Below are positions 43,532-51,167 of a stretch of 64,000 nucleotides of DNA, piece after piece; within the stretch, counting starts at the first letter, position 1; each line of letters starts with the position of its first letter. This DNA is from Thermincola carboxydiphila (lineage in GTDB: Bacteria > Bacillota > Thermincolia > Thermincolales > UBA2595): positions 1 through 64,000 of the forward strand of contig JAENZJ010000005.1 of assembly GCA_016841325.1 (NCBI GenBank). Direction: 5' to 3'. Below the pieces are notes generated by a model. The model saw only the letters and a list, made by a program, of their open reading frames with translations, was not told where the DNA came from and made no database searches. The position numbers were made by a program, and so were the translations under genes.

Positions 43532-44293
43532 ATGCTAGGACCGGTAAAACGGAAATCACCGGTAATGTCAACCCGATTGGCTTTCCTGCTGTTTTTCACT
43601 ATGTTCTACTGGGGGATCCATTTCATTACAGGAAAGACCAATCTTCAGTTAAGCCAGGTTGTCTTTGACATCTTTGCGGGTGTATTTACCGGGGCCATAG
43701 TCCATGTTGCCATAGCCAAATTTTTCGGTCCTCTGCTGTTCGGTCGCGGTTTTTGCGGCTGGGTTTGCTGGAATGCCTCCCTTTTTGAACTGCTCCCTGT
43801 CAGGGCTGCAAAAAGGAACATTCCCGAGAAGTACTTTATGTATAAGTATGTAATACTTATAATGACACTGGCGGTTCCCGGGGCCCTTATTGCTGCGGGT
43901 TACGGTTTCCGGAGCCCGGAAGCCCAGTTTAAGTGGCTGTTGACAGAAAATGCTCTGATATATTTGACTGGAGTAGGTCTGGCGTTCTTATTGGGGGACC
44001 ACAGGGCGTTTTGTAAGTACTTATGCCCTGCAGGGGCATTAATGACCCTCACTTCTCCCAGAAGTGTCCTGAAGATAGAAAAAAACCACCTTACCTGCAA
44101 CAGGTGCGGCAGGTGTGAAGAGGCCTGCCCCATGGATGTTCCTATTATGTCTTATATAACAGCAGGTCAGCGGGTATCACACCCTGAATGTATTCTGTGT
44201 ACCGAGTGTATCCAAAACTGCCCCAAAAACTGCCTGACAGTCGGAATTGGAAAAAAGTCAGATACCACTCCGGAATTTGGCAAGTCTTTTTAA
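43532..44293 (+). CDS. NapH/YccM-like membrane polyferredoxin
   Basis: A 253-aa membrane ferredoxin with about five helices, the conserved FGRGFCGWVCWNASLFELLP and FCKYLCPAGALMTL cytosolic cysteine motifs of NapH/RdxA/NosR-type proteins, and two [4Fe-4S] motifs near the C-terminus (CNRCGRCEEACPMDVP and CILCTECIQNCPKNC). Such proteins pass electrons between quinone or ferredoxin and a redox partner across or at the membrane. It follows the aldo/keto reductase by 20 bp and precedes the candidate selenoprotein. GGAAGAGGG lies before ATG 43532. Confidence 0.88.
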   Translation: MLGPVKRKSPVMSTRLAFLLFFTMFYWGIHFITGKTNLQLSQVVFDIFAGVFTGAIVHVAIAKFFGPLLFGRGFCGWVCWNASLFELLPVRAAKRNIPEKYFMYKYVILIMTLAVPGALIAAGYGFRSPEAQFKWLLTENALIYLTGVGLAFLLGDHRAFCKYLCPAGALMTLTSPRSVLKIEKNHLTCNRCGRCEEACPMDVPIMSYITAGQRVSHPECILCTECIQNCPKNCLTVGIGKKSDTTPEFGKSF

Positions 44294-44396
44294 AACGGAA
44301 CTTTGGTTGCGGCTGTGAGCCGTGCTGTGGTATGGTATAAAAATTTGGGGGAATAATAATTCAAAGCAATCGATTTGAAGGTGGTGACAGGAGACA

Positions 44397-44975
44397 ATGT
44401 TGAGTATTATCAGGGAATTTATCAGATTAAACCAGTCACTGGCACTCCTGCCCCTTAAGGCAGCACGCAAGCTGCTGGATGACAAAAATACAACCGGCAA
44501 ACAAATGGTGGATGTGGCTGAAGACCTGGTAAGCACTCCCTTTGTGGCTGCCAGCAAGGCCATCGATAACAGCTGCCGCCAGTGTCCCGTAAAAGAGGAG
44601 CCTTCCGGAGAGCGCCGGTACGCCAGGCAGGGCCGGGGTCCCGGAGCAGGTAATATCCTTATTGACCCGGAGGTTGCAGTCCTGTCTGATACAGAAATGA
44701 ATTCGGGGGAACGCAAGATGTTGCTGTCAGTGACCGGCTTATTGTGCGGTGGGTGAGTCAGGCGTGTCAGGCAGACCCTGGAAGGGTTTGAAGGAGTGAC
44801 CAAAGTTGATTTCCATCCGGCCCGGGAAGAATTTGAAGTGTCTTACAGGGCAGATTCACCCAGAGGGGAAGAGTTTGTTAAGGCAGTTAATGAGATTATT
44901 ATTTTTCCGGGAGTACGCAGTTTTCTGGGGAGCATGGGTGACAGACTGCATAATTCCAATGACACGGGACCATAA
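44397..44975 (+). CDS. Candidate selenoprotein: HMA-like domain with Cys-Gly-Gly-Sec, read through UGA
   Basis: The ORF track stops at TGA 44754-44756 (119 aa). The same frame continues 72 codons to TAA 44973, giving 192 residues with UGA as Sec. The read-through sequence LLSVTGLLCGG-U-VRRVRQTLEGFEGVTKVDFHP matches heavy-metal-associated domains (V-x-G-M-x-C-x-x-C-V-x-x-V...L...G-V), with Sec in place of the second metal-binding Cys. A hairpin resembling a SECIS lies at 44772-44790. The N-terminal ~75 residues are helical with CRQCPVKEE. ATG 44397 has AGGAGA upstream. The genome must decode UGA as Sec, since fdhA here does. Likely role: metal or thiol/selenol redox chemistry with the adjacent polyferredoxin and ferredoxin. 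A real stop, or a Trp recoding, is less likely given the exact motif. Confidence 0.75.
44754..44790 (+). promoter_or_regulatory. Candidate SECIS for the HMA-domain selenoprotein
   Basis: The UGA at 44754 is followed by CAGACCC (44772-44778), loop TGGAA, and GGGTTTG (44784-44790): a 7-bp stem with one G-U pair and a UGG-containing loop centred about 24 nt after the UGA. This spacing is within the bacterial SECIS range, near the ~19-nt spacing in fdhA here. There is no clear bulged U, so the match is weaker than that of fdhA. Confidence 0.55.
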
Positions 44976-45021
44976 TAAGACACGAATAAAATATAATGCT
45001 ATAAGGAAGTGAGGAATTGGG

Positions 45022-45210
45022 ATGAAAGTCGAAGTTATTGATAACGTCTGTGTCAGCTGTGGTATGTGTATCAGTACTTGCCCCGATGTCTTTGAATGGG
45101 GTGATGATGACAAGGCTGTTGCCAAAGTCCCTGATGTGCCGTCAGGCATGGAAGACCTGGCCCATGAAGCGGTAGAAGGATGTCCCACAGGTGCGATTAA
45201 GGAAGAATAA
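45022..45210 (+). CDS. Single-cluster [4Fe-4S] ferredoxin
   Basis: A 62-aa acidic ferredoxin of the Pyrococcus/Clostridial monocluster type. CVSCGMCISTC gives three ligands plus the fourth in GCPTGAI near the C-terminus. AGGAAGTGAGGAATTGGG precedes ATG 45022, 46 bp after the selenoprotein stop. It ends before a strong terminator, closing the cluster of aldo/keto reductase, polyferredoxin, candidate selenoprotein and ferredoxin. It probably supplies electrons to one or more of these. Confidence 0.9.
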   Translation: MKVEVIDNVCVSCGMCISTCPDVFEWGDDDKAVAKVPDVPSGMEDLAHEAVEGCPTGAIKEE

Positions 45211-45213
45211 AGA

Positions 45214-45263
45214 AAAGGGGAGTGACTCCGTCTGTATACCATGATCGGAGGCAGCTCCCCTTT
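45214..45263 (+). terminator. Rho-independent terminator of the redox cluster
   Basis: AAAGGGGAG-TGACTCCG pairs with CGGAGGCA-GCTCCCCTTT, followed by TTATTAG on the plus strand. The stem is long and GC-rich at its base. It may also serve the convergent DUF896 gene. Confidence 0.8.
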
Positions 45264-45297
45264 ATTAGTTGAAATCTCTATTTTTTGGTGATGTAAT

Positions 45298-45465
45298 CTA
45301 TTTTTTCGTCATATCATCAAGCAGTCCCCTTACCTGACTCCTGATTGCCTCCAGGTACTCCTCTCTTGCCAGGTGTTGTGCTTCTTTTTCCTCAGGAGTA
45401 AGTCCGATGGTTTTCTGTTTATGCCAGAAATAATTTATTTTTTCGATTAATTCACGGGATATCAT
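45298..45465 (-). CDS. DUF896 family protein (55 aa)
   Basis: Below the track size limit. The minus strand reads MISRELIEKINYFWHKQKTIG then LTPEEKEAQHLAREEYLEAI and RSQVRGLLDDMTKK, the compact two-helix DUF896 (YnzC/SosA-like region) pattern. GGAAGG is about 10 nt upstream of ATG 45465. Members are 50-80 aa cytoplasmic proteins; some are linked to the SOS response in Bacillus, but no LexA-type site is visible here. It converges on the ferredoxin terminator. Confidence 0.82.
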   Translation of the reverse strand: MISRELIEKINYFWHKQKTIGLTPEEKEAQHLAREEYLEAIRSQVRGLLDDMTKK

Positions 45466-45679
45466 TTTTTACATCCTTCCTTAGCAGTCATTTTCGAAAG
45501 CTTACTTAATATAACCCAAAACCACGCAGATTACAACCTGATGCCCAAAAGACTTTTTCTTTCCGGAGTTTTATTTCAAGAGGGAGGAAAATTTTTCCCG
45601 GGAGAGAATAATACTGTTAAAGGTTATGCAGTACTTTGAAACTTAAGCCTTTAATCCGCAGGATAAGGGGAGAATTGAT

Positions 45680-46081
45680 TTGTATACTGACGGCAGGCAT
45701 CTCAGATTCACAGTGGTTATTGTCCTGGCTGTAATCAATTCCATAGTGACATCAGCCTACCTTATTATGACCGACCGGGGTATTATGGAGGCTGCTTACC
45801 AGACAGAGGCTGTTTCGGAAGCCATTCTACCGCTGGCGGTTGCAGGGGTAATACCGGTAATTATCGGTTCTTACGGACTGTATATGCGCCGCATGTGGGG
45901 ACTGGGGTTTTTTACTCTTGGCAGTGGAGGTTTTCTCTTTGCTTCACTGGCAGGGGTTATTCTGTCTCTGGAGAGCAGTATATTTGGAATACTGTTTTAT
46001 CTTTCGCTTTACCTGATCTTGTTTAATATCATTGCCAGTATTTATATTTGGATTTTCAGGTTCAATCTCAAAGATTTTTAA
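45680..46081 (+). CDS. Small four-helix membrane protein
   Basis: A 133-aa hydrophobic protein with about four membrane helices, starting with FTVVIVLAVINSIVTSAYLIM and ending IFGILFYLSLYLILFNIIASIYIWIF. There is a short basic loop (LYMRRMWG). TTG 45680 is selected because GGGGAG lies 7 nt upstream. A terminator follows directly after the stop. No family is recognised. The 45466-45679 gap before it is plain intergenic sequence with a possible promoter in the AT-rich part near 45590-45640. Confidence 0.65.
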   Translation: MYTDGRHLRFTVVIVLAVINSIVTSAYLIMTDRGIMEAAYQTEAVSEAILPLAVAGVIPVIIGSYGLYMRRMWGLGFFTLGSGGFLFASLAGVILSLESSIFGILFYLSLYLILFNIIASIYIWIFRFNLKDF

Positions 46082-46086
46082 AAAAA

Positions 46087-46133
46087 GTCCTCCGGGGAGG
46101 CAAGTGTAAAATAATCCGGGGAGGATTTTTTGC
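46087..46133 (+). terminator. Rho-independent terminator
   Basis: TCCTCCGG (46089-46096) pairs with CCGGGGAGGA, ending just before a T6 run at 46128-46133. It ends the gene at 45680-46081. Confidence 0.82.
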
Positions 46134-46208
46134 TTAGTTTTTTTGGTATATGGTATAATACTACCGGAAGTTCAAAAACGGCTGTCAGCCGTACCCGGGG
46201 AGGTAACT

Positions 46209-46514
46209 ATGGGGGAACAGAAGAAGCCGGTAAACCCTAAATATATTCCATTTGTATCGGCACCGCTTTTTATCCTGGGTGTCCTTCTGACAGCCCTGAA
46301 CTGGCGCCGCCTGGGATACCCTGAAAAGGCCCGGAATACGATGAAATGGGGAATTATCGGTTTGGTTTTAATCCTTGTTATAGCCAGTTATTTTCCGGCG
46401 GACATATTAAAAAAGATGTGGTCAATAGGGGTGGGAATTAATGTGGGAACGGGGATGGCCCTGAAGACCCTGCAGATGCCCGAATACACTAAAGCCTTGG
46501 GAGGCGCTGAGTAG
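46209..46514 (+). CDS. Small membrane protein of unknown function (101 aa)
   Basis: A 101-aa protein with two or three hydrophobic segments, FVSAPLFILGVLLTALNW and WGIIGLVLILVIASYF, separated by a basic linker (RRLGYPEKARNTMK). The C-terminal part contains a short Gly-rich helix (SIGVGINVGTGMALKTL). The track start at 46143 is upstream of the ribosome site; ATG 46209 follows GGGGAGGTAA and is preferred. It precedes the next ORF by 13 bp. I cannot assign a family. Confidence 0.65.
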   Translation: MGEQKKPVNPKYIPFVSAPLFILGVLLTALNWRRLGYPEKARNTMKWGIIGLVLILVIASYFPADILKKMWSIGVGINVGTGMALKTLQMPEYTKALGGAE

Positions 46515-46527
46515 AGAGGTGTTAGCC

Positions 46528-47007
46528 GTGAAATTACGCTGTTTTTGCCCGGAATTTACCGAGGAAGAATTTGACAGCATGGAATTAAAGGAGTTAGATC
46601 TCTCGGGTAAGTATTTCTATATGTCAAAGACACCCATGGTATCTCATTTTCCCATGAACCCCGAAGTGAAGATTGAAAAAACCCTTAAAGAGATAGAAGA
46701 AAAGGGGTACCGGACCGTATCCCCGCTGTTCGTCCTTTTCAAGGACGGTCTCTTTTCAGGTAATATAATGATTGAAATTGTCTCACCGAATGATAAAGAC
46801 AGTCATGTGAAAGCCTTCGATAAACTGAGGCTTTTGGGTAAGACTTATAAAGGACCCAGGTATCTTGTGCCCAAAGCGTTGAAGAAGTTTGACGGGTACT
46901 TAATGTCAAAACAGATGATGATAACTGAATTCTTTTTTTGGTACCATTCATGTAAAGTTTGTGAGAAACAAAAAGGCGGCCGGGCAGTCATTCTGGGTAA
47001 AATATAA
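46528..47007 (+). CDS. Conserved-looking protein with terminal Cys pairs, possibly GyrI-like
   Basis: A 159-aa soluble protein. It opens KLRCFCPEFTEEEFDSM and near the C-terminus has YHSCKVCEKQKGGRAVILG, so there is one close cysteine pair at each end. The middle (RTVSPLFVLFKDGLFSGNIMIEIVSP and GKTYKGPRYLVPKALKKFDGYL) vaguely resembles GyrI-like small-molecule-binding folds; this is weak. GTG 46528 has GAGAGG at 8 nt; the track's GTG 46519 lies within that site. It could bind a metal through the cysteines. Role unknown. Confidence 0.55.
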   Translation: MKLRCFCPEFTEEEFDSMELKELDLSGKYFYMSKTPMVSHFPMNPEVKIEKTLKEIEEKGYRTVSPLFVLFKDGLFSGNIMIEIVSPNDKDSHVKAFDKLRLLGKTYKGPRYLVPKALKKFDGYLMSKQMMITEFFFWYHSCKVCEKQKGGRAVILGKI

Positions 47008-47017
47008 CAAATATGCA

Positions 47018-47046
47018 GATAAGAGACGGATTCTCCGTCTCTTATC
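47018..47046 (+). terminator. Hairpin after the 159-aa gene
   Basis: GATAAGAGACGGA-TTC-TCCGTCTCTTATC is a perfect 13-bp stem. It is followed by AGGTTT without a proper T run, so terminator function is likely but not certain. Confidence 0.65.
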
Positions 47047-47096
47047 AGGTTTAACAGCGGATTGATGATTAAACAAAAGTAAGGAGCCTGTAGCCA

Positions 47097-47732
47097 ATGA
47101 GAAAATCCAAAACGGGGGACATACTTCGGACTCTGAATGAACTTTACCCTAATCCACAGACTGAACTTAATTTTGAGACTCCTTTCCAGTTGTTGGTGGC
47201 TACCATCCTTTCAGCACAGACAACCGACAGGCAGGTCAATGCAATTACCGCACGGCTCTTTAGGAAGTATGCCACACCTGAAGAATTTGCCCTCCTGACA
47301 CCAGAGAAATTGGAACAGGATATCAAAAGCTGCGGGCTGTATAAGAATAAAGCCAGGAATATTGTTGCAACCAGTAAAATATTGGTAGAAAAACACAATT
47401 CCCTGGTCCCTGACAACTTTGCAGACCTGACAGCGCTTCCGGGAGTCGGGCGGAAGACTGCCAATGTGGTCCTGGCAAACGCCTTCGGGAAAGATGCCAT
47501 TGCTGTGGACACACATGTCTTCAGGGTATCCAACAGGCTTGGACTGGCTGCTGCAGATACACCGGAAAAGACCGAGCAGGACCTGATGAAAGTTATTCCA
47601 AGGGGCCAATGGAATCGTGCTCATCACTGGCTTATATTCCACGGACGCAGGGTCTGCAGGGCACAAAAACCGAAATGTAATGAATGTCAGTTGAGTGCTT
47701 ACTGCAAATATTACCGTAGTCAGAGAAAATAG
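47097..47732 (+). CDS. nth: Endonuclease III (DNA glycosylase/AP lyase)
   Basis: A 211-aa base-excision repair enzyme that removes oxidised pyrimidines and nicks the abasic site. It has the helix-hairpin-helix LPGVGRKTANVVLANAFG, whose lysine is the Schiff-base nucleophile. The GPD region follows as AVDTHVFRVSNRLGLA, with the conserved aspartate. The C-terminal [4Fe-4S] site is CRAQKPKCNECQLSAYC. Full length for Nth. ATG 47097 follows AAGGAG. It stands between unrelated genes, as a housekeeping gene often does. Confidence 0.96.
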   Translation: MRKSKTGDILRTLNELYPNPQTELNFETPFQLLVATILSAQTTDRQVNAITARLFRKYATPEEFALLTPEKLEQDIKSCGLYKNKARNIVATSKILVEKHNSLVPDNFADLTALPGVGRKTANVVLANAFGKDAIAVDTHVFRVSNRLGLAAADTPEKTEQDLMKVIPRGQWNRAHHWLIFHGRRVCRAQKPKCNECQLSAYCKYYRSQRK

Positions 47733-47834
47733 AGGATTGACAAAGAAAATAGCGAATATTGGTATTCATATCCGGCAACGGTTCATATAATAAAAATGCC
47801 CGAATTTTGGAGGAAATTTTACGGAGGTGCTGTT

Positions 47835-48878
47835 TTGCCGGAATTAAGAAAAGACATGATTACCGGAGGCCTGGTCATTATTGCCACAGAAAGAAGCAAA
47901 AGGCCACAGGATTTTTTGCCGGGGAAAGAACCACCAAAAGGGAGCGGTGGATGTGTTTTCTGTTATGGAAATGAGACCCGTACTCCCCCTGAAGTGTTTG
48001 CAGTCAGGCCCGGCGGAGGACCGCCGGACTCTCCGGGATGGACGATACGGGCTTTTCCCAACAAGTTTCCTGCTGTTAGTGCAGACGGTAACCCTGGCCC
48101 TGTTTCTCAGGGAGACGAGAAAGTCTTTAATGCTGTTGGGTTACATGAGGTTGTTGTGGATACACCGGATCATTTTGAAACTTTCGGAAAGTTGGCTGAT
48201 AACCGCGCCGAACTGGTAATGGAAGCTATAGCTTCCAGGTACCGTCATTTGACAGGAGACCCACGGGTAAAGTACATCCAGGTTTTTAAAAACTCCGGGG
48301 CGGCAGCGGGAGCATCCCTGGAACACAGCCACTGGCAGATAATCACGGTTCCCATGGTTCCTGAATCAGCTGCCAGAGAATTAAACGAAACCAGGAAGTT
48401 TTGGCTGGCTAACGGAGAATGCCCTTACTGCAGATTAATTTCTGATGAAATAAGAGATGGCTCGAGAATTATCGACACCAACGGGGATTTCATTGTTTTA
48501 ACCCCTTTTGCCTCCCGATTTCCCTATGAGATATGGATTGTGCCTGCCAAGCATGAACCCTGCTTTGAAAAAACAGGCACAGATAAAATCAAATCCCTGG
48601 GCAGAATAGTTCGGAGCTCCATCAGGAAACTGGAGCGGACCCTGACCAACCCGCCTTATAATATGGTAATAAGCAGTTGCCCTCCGGGTGCAGAATGCAG
48701 CAGTTACCACTGGCATATTAAAATTTTGCCCAGGATTACCACTATTGCAGGTTTTGAACTGGGTTCCGGAATACATATAAACCCGGTATCACCTGAAGCA
48801 GCTGCAGAACTGCTTAGGGAAGCTGACCCTGATTTGTGCGATAATACCGGAATGAATGGAGTCGAAGCCAATGACTGA
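47835..48878 (+). CDS. galT: Galactose-1-phosphate uridylyltransferase-family protein (GalT-like)
   Basis: A 347-aa HIT-superfamily nucleotidyl transferase. CVFCYGNETRTPPE holds the first zinc cysteines. Next are GLHEVVVDTPDHFETF and the nucleophile region SLEHSHWQIITVP (H-S-H-W-Q rather than the classical H-P-H-G-Q), followed by the second half with CPYC and SSYHWHIKILPR. The HSHWQ variant occurs in ADP-glucose phosphorylase-like and DUF4931-like enzymes, so the natural nucleotide sugar could be ADP-glucose instead of UDP-galactose. Genome context with glgA directly downstream (overlapping) favours glycogen metabolism. TTG 47835 has GGAGG 7 nt upstream; the track's ATG 47796 is earlier and poorer. 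Confidence 0.85.
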   Translation: MPELRKDMITGGLVIIATERSKRPQDFLPGKEPPKGSGGCVFCYGNETRTPPEVFAVRPGGGPPDSPGWTIRAFPNKFPAVSADGNPGPVSQGDEKVFNAVGLHEVVVDTPDHFETFGKLADNRAELVMEAIASRYRHLTGDPRVKYIQVFKNSGAAAGASLEHSHWQIITVPMVPESAARELNETRKFWLANGECPYCRLISDEIRDGSRIIDTNGDFIVLTPFASRFPYEIWIVPAKHEPCFEKTGTDKIKSLGRIVRSSIRKLERTLTNPPYNMVISSCPPGAECSSYHWHIKILPRITTIAGFELGSGIHINPVSPEAAAELLREADPDLCDNTGMNGVEAND

Positions 48879-50346
48879 TGGTAAAAAACTCAAAATACTT
48901 TATGTCGCCTCAGAGGTGTCGCCTTTTGCCAAAACCGGCGGGCTTGCTGATGTGGCCGGCTCGCTGCCGCGCTCTTTAGCTCTGATGGGACATGATGTAA
49001 GAGTAGTGATGCCCAGGTATAAATCTATCTCGTGCCGGTTTAATACTATATATGACTTCCCGGTAATGATCAGCGGGCGCAAAGAGGCTGCCATAATCCG
49101 TGAGCACCGGATTAATCCTGACAGTTCCGACCGGAGGACTATGCCGGTTTACTTTGTGGATAACTACCAGTATTTTGAGCGCAATAACCTTTACTGTTAT
49201 TTTGATGAGGTGGAACGCTTCGCCTTTTTCTGCCGGGCGGTTATTGAAATGCTTCCCGGAATTGAATTTCAGCCTGATCTAATCCACTGTAATGACTGGC
49301 AGACAGGACCGATTCCTGTTCTCCTCAGGGAACAGTACTTTAAAAACCCCTTTTACCGGGAAATGGGTAATTTATTTACTGTCCACAATCTGTATTATCA
49401 GGGTAATTACCCCAAAGACTGCCTCCGTTTGCTGGGATTGAGTGACGCATACTATCACCCCGAGAAACTGGAGTTTTACGGGGATATCAGCTTTCTCAAG
49501 GCAGGACTGGTGTATGCAGATATCATTAACACTGTCAGCAGGACATATGCCAAAGAAATCCAGACACCTCTGTATGGTGAACGTATGGACGGATTGCTGC
49601 GGAAGCGCTCTGGTGATTTGTACGGTATTGTAAACGGTATTGACTATAATGAGTTTGACCCCGGTCAGGATAACCTGATAGCACAAAACTATGACTGCAA
49701 TTCAGTTGAATTGAAGGTAAGAAATAAATATGCCCTGCAGAAAGCAATGAATCTTCCGGCAGGTGACAGGCCGCTCCTGGCCATAGTTTCCAGACTGGTA
49801 GACCAGAAAGGGCTGGACCTGCTGGTTAAAATTTACGACCTGTTAATGTCAGCCGATATCCAGGTGGTAGTCCTGGGTTCAGGAGACCAGTATTATGAGA
49901 GCTTTTTCCGGGATATGGCTGCAAGGCACCCCGGTAAAACCGCTGTCCACATCGGTTTTAATGCTCCTTTGGCACAACAGATATATGCAGGTGCTGATAT
50001 GTTTCTGATGCCTTCCAGGTTTGAACCCTGTGGTCTGGGTCAGCTTATCAGCCTGAGGTATGGGACTATTCCTATTGTCCGTGCTACCGGAGGGCTTGCT
50101 GATACTATCAGGGATTATGACCCCGGTACCTGTACCGGCAATGGTTTTACTTTTAGTGATTACAGGTCTGAAGACCTGTTAGCTGCCATTGAGCGGGCTC
50201 TAAACATATACCGGGGAAGGCCTGAGCTCTGGAGGCAGCTTGTCAGGGCTGCTATGTCGGAAGACTTTTCCTGGTCTGCCTCAGCCCGGGAGTATGTGAA
50301 ACTCTACCATATAGTCAAAGACGTCAGAAAAAATTGTGTTAAATGA
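48871..50346 (+). CDS. glgA: Glycogen synthase (first copy)
   Basis: A 491-aa GT5 glycogen synthase that extends alpha-1,4-glucan from ADP-glucose. KILYVASEVSPFAKTGGLADVAGSLP has the KTGGL substrate-binding motif; FQPDLIHCNDWQTGPIP, FTVHNLYYQGNYP and GIVNGIDYNEFDP are typical internal motifs; RFEPCGLGQLISLRYGTIPIVRATGGLADTI holds the catalytic Glu region. It overlaps galT by 8 bp. ATG 48871, preceded by GGAG at 9 nt, is preferred over 48856. A paralogue lies at 53699, so the cell has two glgA genes. Confidence 0.95.
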   Translation: MTDGKKLKILYVASEVSPFAKTGGLADVAGSLPRSLALMGHDVRVVMPRYKSISCRFNTIYDFPVMISGRKEAAIIREHRINPDSSDRRTMPVYFVDNYQYFERNNLYCYFDEVERFAFFCRAVIEMLPGIEFQPDLIHCNDWQTGPIPVLLREQYFKNPFYREMGNLFTVHNLYYQGNYPKDCLRLLGLSDAYYHPEKLEFYGDISFLKAGLVYADIINTVSRTYAKEIQTPLYGERMDGLLRKRSGDLYGIVNGIDYNEFDPGQDNLIAQNYDCNSVELKVRNKYALQKAMNLPAGDRPLLAIVSRLVDQKGLDLLVKIYDLLMSADIQVVVLGSGDQYYESFFRDMAARHPGKTAVHIGFNAPLAQQIYAGADMFLMPSRFEPCGLGQLISLRYGTIPIVRATGGLADTIRDYDPGTCTGNGFTFSDYRSEDLLAAIERALNIYRGRPELWRQLVRAAMSEDFSWSASAREYVKLYHIVKDVRKNCVK

Positions 50347-50366
50347 CTAATGAACTGCTGCCGGTA

Positions 50367-51083
50367 TCAGCGCGGCCAGAGGGAGCTGTTTTTCAGGGCT
50401 CCCAGCAGGTTGTCGCGAAGTGAGGGAGCCAATTTCTCCCAGGATGAAACAACTTTCTTCATATCCTGCCTCTTTGTCTGGCCGTTGGCCGGGCAGGGGT
50501 TATGAATAACAGGAAGGGACAGTCTTTTCACCAGTTTGATGATTGTCCTTTCCTCTACATATATCATGGGCCGGATAAGGGTAATATCTGCCCTGTCGAG
50601 GTATGTCCTGGGCTTAAAAGTTTTAAAGCGGCTTTCAAAAGACATACACAGGAGCAGAGTTTCCAGGGCATCATCCAGGTGGTGTCCCAGGGCCACCTTA
50701 TTGCAACCCAGGTTCTTGGCAATGTTGTGAAGTGTTCCCCGCCGCAGCCTGGCACAAAGGGAACACGGATTTGACTCCTTTCTTGTCTCGAATACGATGG
50801 GGCCGATATTGGTATGTTCAATATGATATGGGACTCCCGTTTCCGCGCAATAGTTTTTCAGCGGTGTCAGGTCACCTTCCCAGCCCATGTCAAGGGTAAT
50901 TGCAGTAATTCTGAAGCTGACCGGAGAAAACTTCTGCCACTCAGTCATGGTATAGAGGAGTGCGGTACTGTCTTTACCACCTGACAGCCCTAAGGCAATG
51001 TGGTCTCCCTCTTCGACCAGTCCGAAGTCCTCATTTGCTTTCCCGATCCGCTGCCACAATTCTTTTCGATAAATGCGTTTCAA
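50367..51083 (-). CDS. ttcA: TtcA-like tRNA thiolation ATPase (PP-loop)
   Basis: A 238-aa PP-loop ATPase. LGLSGGKDSTALLYTM is the ATP-binding loop, CSLCARLRRGTLHNIA carries the cysteine pair that binds an Fe-S cluster in TtcA, GHHLDDALETLLL is the second PP-loop motif, and CPANGQTKRQDMKK is the third cysteine region. TtcA proteins install 2-thiocytidine at tRNA position 32. A TilS-like or other Ncs6-type enzyme is a less likely alternative. TTG 51083 (GGGAGGT 7 nt upstream) is chosen over the track's 51128. It is divergent from the Nif3 gene, with ~85 bp between. Confidence 0.82.
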   Translation of the reverse strand: MKRIYRKELWQRIGKANEDFGLVEEGDHIALGLSGGKDSTALLYTMTEWQKFSPVSFRITAITLDMGWEGDLTPLKNYCAETGVPYHIEHTNIGPIVFETRKESNPCSLCARLRRGTLHNIAKNLGCNKVALGHHLDDALETLLLCMSFESRFKTFKPRTYLDRADITLIRPMIYVEERTIIKLVKRLSLPVIHNPCPANGQTKRQDMKKVVSSWEKLAPSLRDNLLGALKNSSLWPR

Positions 51084-51167
51084 TGTTTTACCTCCCGGAA
51101 ATTCAGGAATAATGTTAGTATAAACCAAATACCGGTGAAAATCCAGTATACTGTCGGAGGGGTATCT

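Noticed and set aside
44806-45012. 68-aa ORF in another frame over the selenoprotein C-terminus
   Set aside because: The frame that continues through the UGA encodes a recognisable HMA-like domain; this one does not.
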